Part shown: positions 63,550 to 64,000 of the stretch, piece after piece | How positions within the stretch are numbered: the first letter of the stretch is position 1 | Layout of the letters: every line of letters starts with the position of its first letter | NCBI GenBank assembly: GCA_022605955.1 | Contig: JAKCOZ010000003.1 | Location: 53,196,179 to 53,260,178 of the forward strand | Direction of reading: 5' to 3' | From: Rallus limicola | Lineage: Eukaryota; Chordata; Aves; Gruiformes; Rallidae | DNA: 64,000 nt | Made by a program: the position numbers and the translations under genes | The notes under the pieces: generated by a model | Databases searched by the model: none | What the model saw: the letters and a program-made list of their open reading frames with translations, nothing else | What the model was told of the DNA's origin: nothing

Positions 63550-64000
63550 TAAGAATTGGGGAAACATATCAGCAAGGAAACAAGAGACAAGTGGACAAAA
63601 GGAATACTTTATACCAAAACCACACGCTCTAGGCATGTGAGATAGTCTCTATGTTCCTATCTTATTTTATCAGAGTCCTCATCCATGCTTTCCATGCCAT
63701 GCTGCTGTTCCTGTGTGGCTTTGCCCAGCAAACCCTGCTGAACAGGCAGACGAGCATGTGCCCTGCTTGCACTACACCAAAGCAGCAGCACCAGCCCTCC
63801 CAGGCTGTGCTGCAAACTCAGGAAATGGGTAAATAAAAGAAAACACATTCTGCAAGACCTGATGCTGTTCCAAGTACTTAAGGCAGAAAATAGGTAAATG
63901 TAATAGGGATTTAGTATCTTGTCAGCACTAATTAAAGTAATGCCTTTGCCAGCAAAGCCATTACTGACCACCTTTCCAGGCACTTAAAACTTGTGTGTAA

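Larger units (their letters stand above)
54423..64000. other. Gene-poor right flank
   Basis: About 9.6 kb with no recognisable repeat family or supportable gene. It contains a tandem repeat (57425-57490), a purine-rich tract (63482-63549) and AT-rich stretches near 61.9-63.1 kb with homeodomain-like TAATTA (62776-62781). A somewhat GC-richer piece at 60230-60520 has an AG before it and an AATAAAA after it and could be a noncoding exon, but this is weak. Confidence 0.45.

Noticed and set aside
63268..63640. Overlapping open frames on both strands near the right end
   Set aside because: Caused by a purine-rich tract; composition is strongly biased and no domain is visible.
1..64000. Search by eye for tRNA/rRNA genes, CRISPR arrays, riboswitches, bacterial operons and CpG islands
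   Set aside because: No tRNA B-box-like element, spaced direct-repeat array, ribosome binding site pattern or CpG-dense promoter was seen; the sequence is vertebrate nuclear DNA.

Overview
The window reads as nuclear DNA from a bird. It is AT-rich, gene-poor and intron- or intergenic-like, with no bacterial gene organisation. Its recognisable content is almost entirely avian interspersed repeats: seven stretches of CR1 LINE and one endogenous retrovirus of a type I associate with bird genomes. The species cannot be fixed from the sequence alone.

Layout. 1-880 is a sense-strand CR1 reverse-transcriptase fragment. 5028-5340 and 11359-11517 are short sense-strand CR1 3' ends. 6954-8280 is an antisense CR1 with part of the RT and the 3' tail. 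The centrepiece is 31114-37650, an antisense CR1 that is close to full length (ORF1 esterase-like domain, endonuclease start, RT N-terminus, 3' tail). It is split by a sense-strand endogenous retrovirus at about 33003-36346. That provirus keeps a 5' LTR, a tRNA-Lys-like primer binding site, a short hydrophobic leader ORF, gag remnants, an RT with a YIDD box and a broken RNase H. It has no integrase, env or 3' LTR that I can see. Two more antisense CR1 tails lie at 51935-52210 and 53641-54422.

Host genes. The best-supported host coding sequence is a plus-strand terminal exon at 40101-40410, with a strong splice acceptor, 50 codons, a stop and an AATAAA signal. I could not name the gene. On the minus strand there are two exon-like segments with good splice sites and matching open frames (14773-14886 and 8820-8990). 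They may belong to one gene transcribed leftward, which I also could not name. Further exon-like stretches (9881-10087 and 6236-6586) are open only if frameshifts are allowed, so they are either chance, a decaying gene or assembly errors.

The rest (about 11.5-31 kb, 40.4-51.9 kb and 54.4-64 kb) shows no gene I can support. It holds simple repeats, small tandem duplications and AT-rich stretches that resemble conserved noncoding DNA. No tRNA, rRNA, CRISPR array or clear CpG island was seen. The most interesting material is the nested CR1/retrovirus structure, the retroviral leader ORF that stays open in an otherwise broken element, and the uncertain minus-strand gene. All identifications come from reading the sequence; no search was run.
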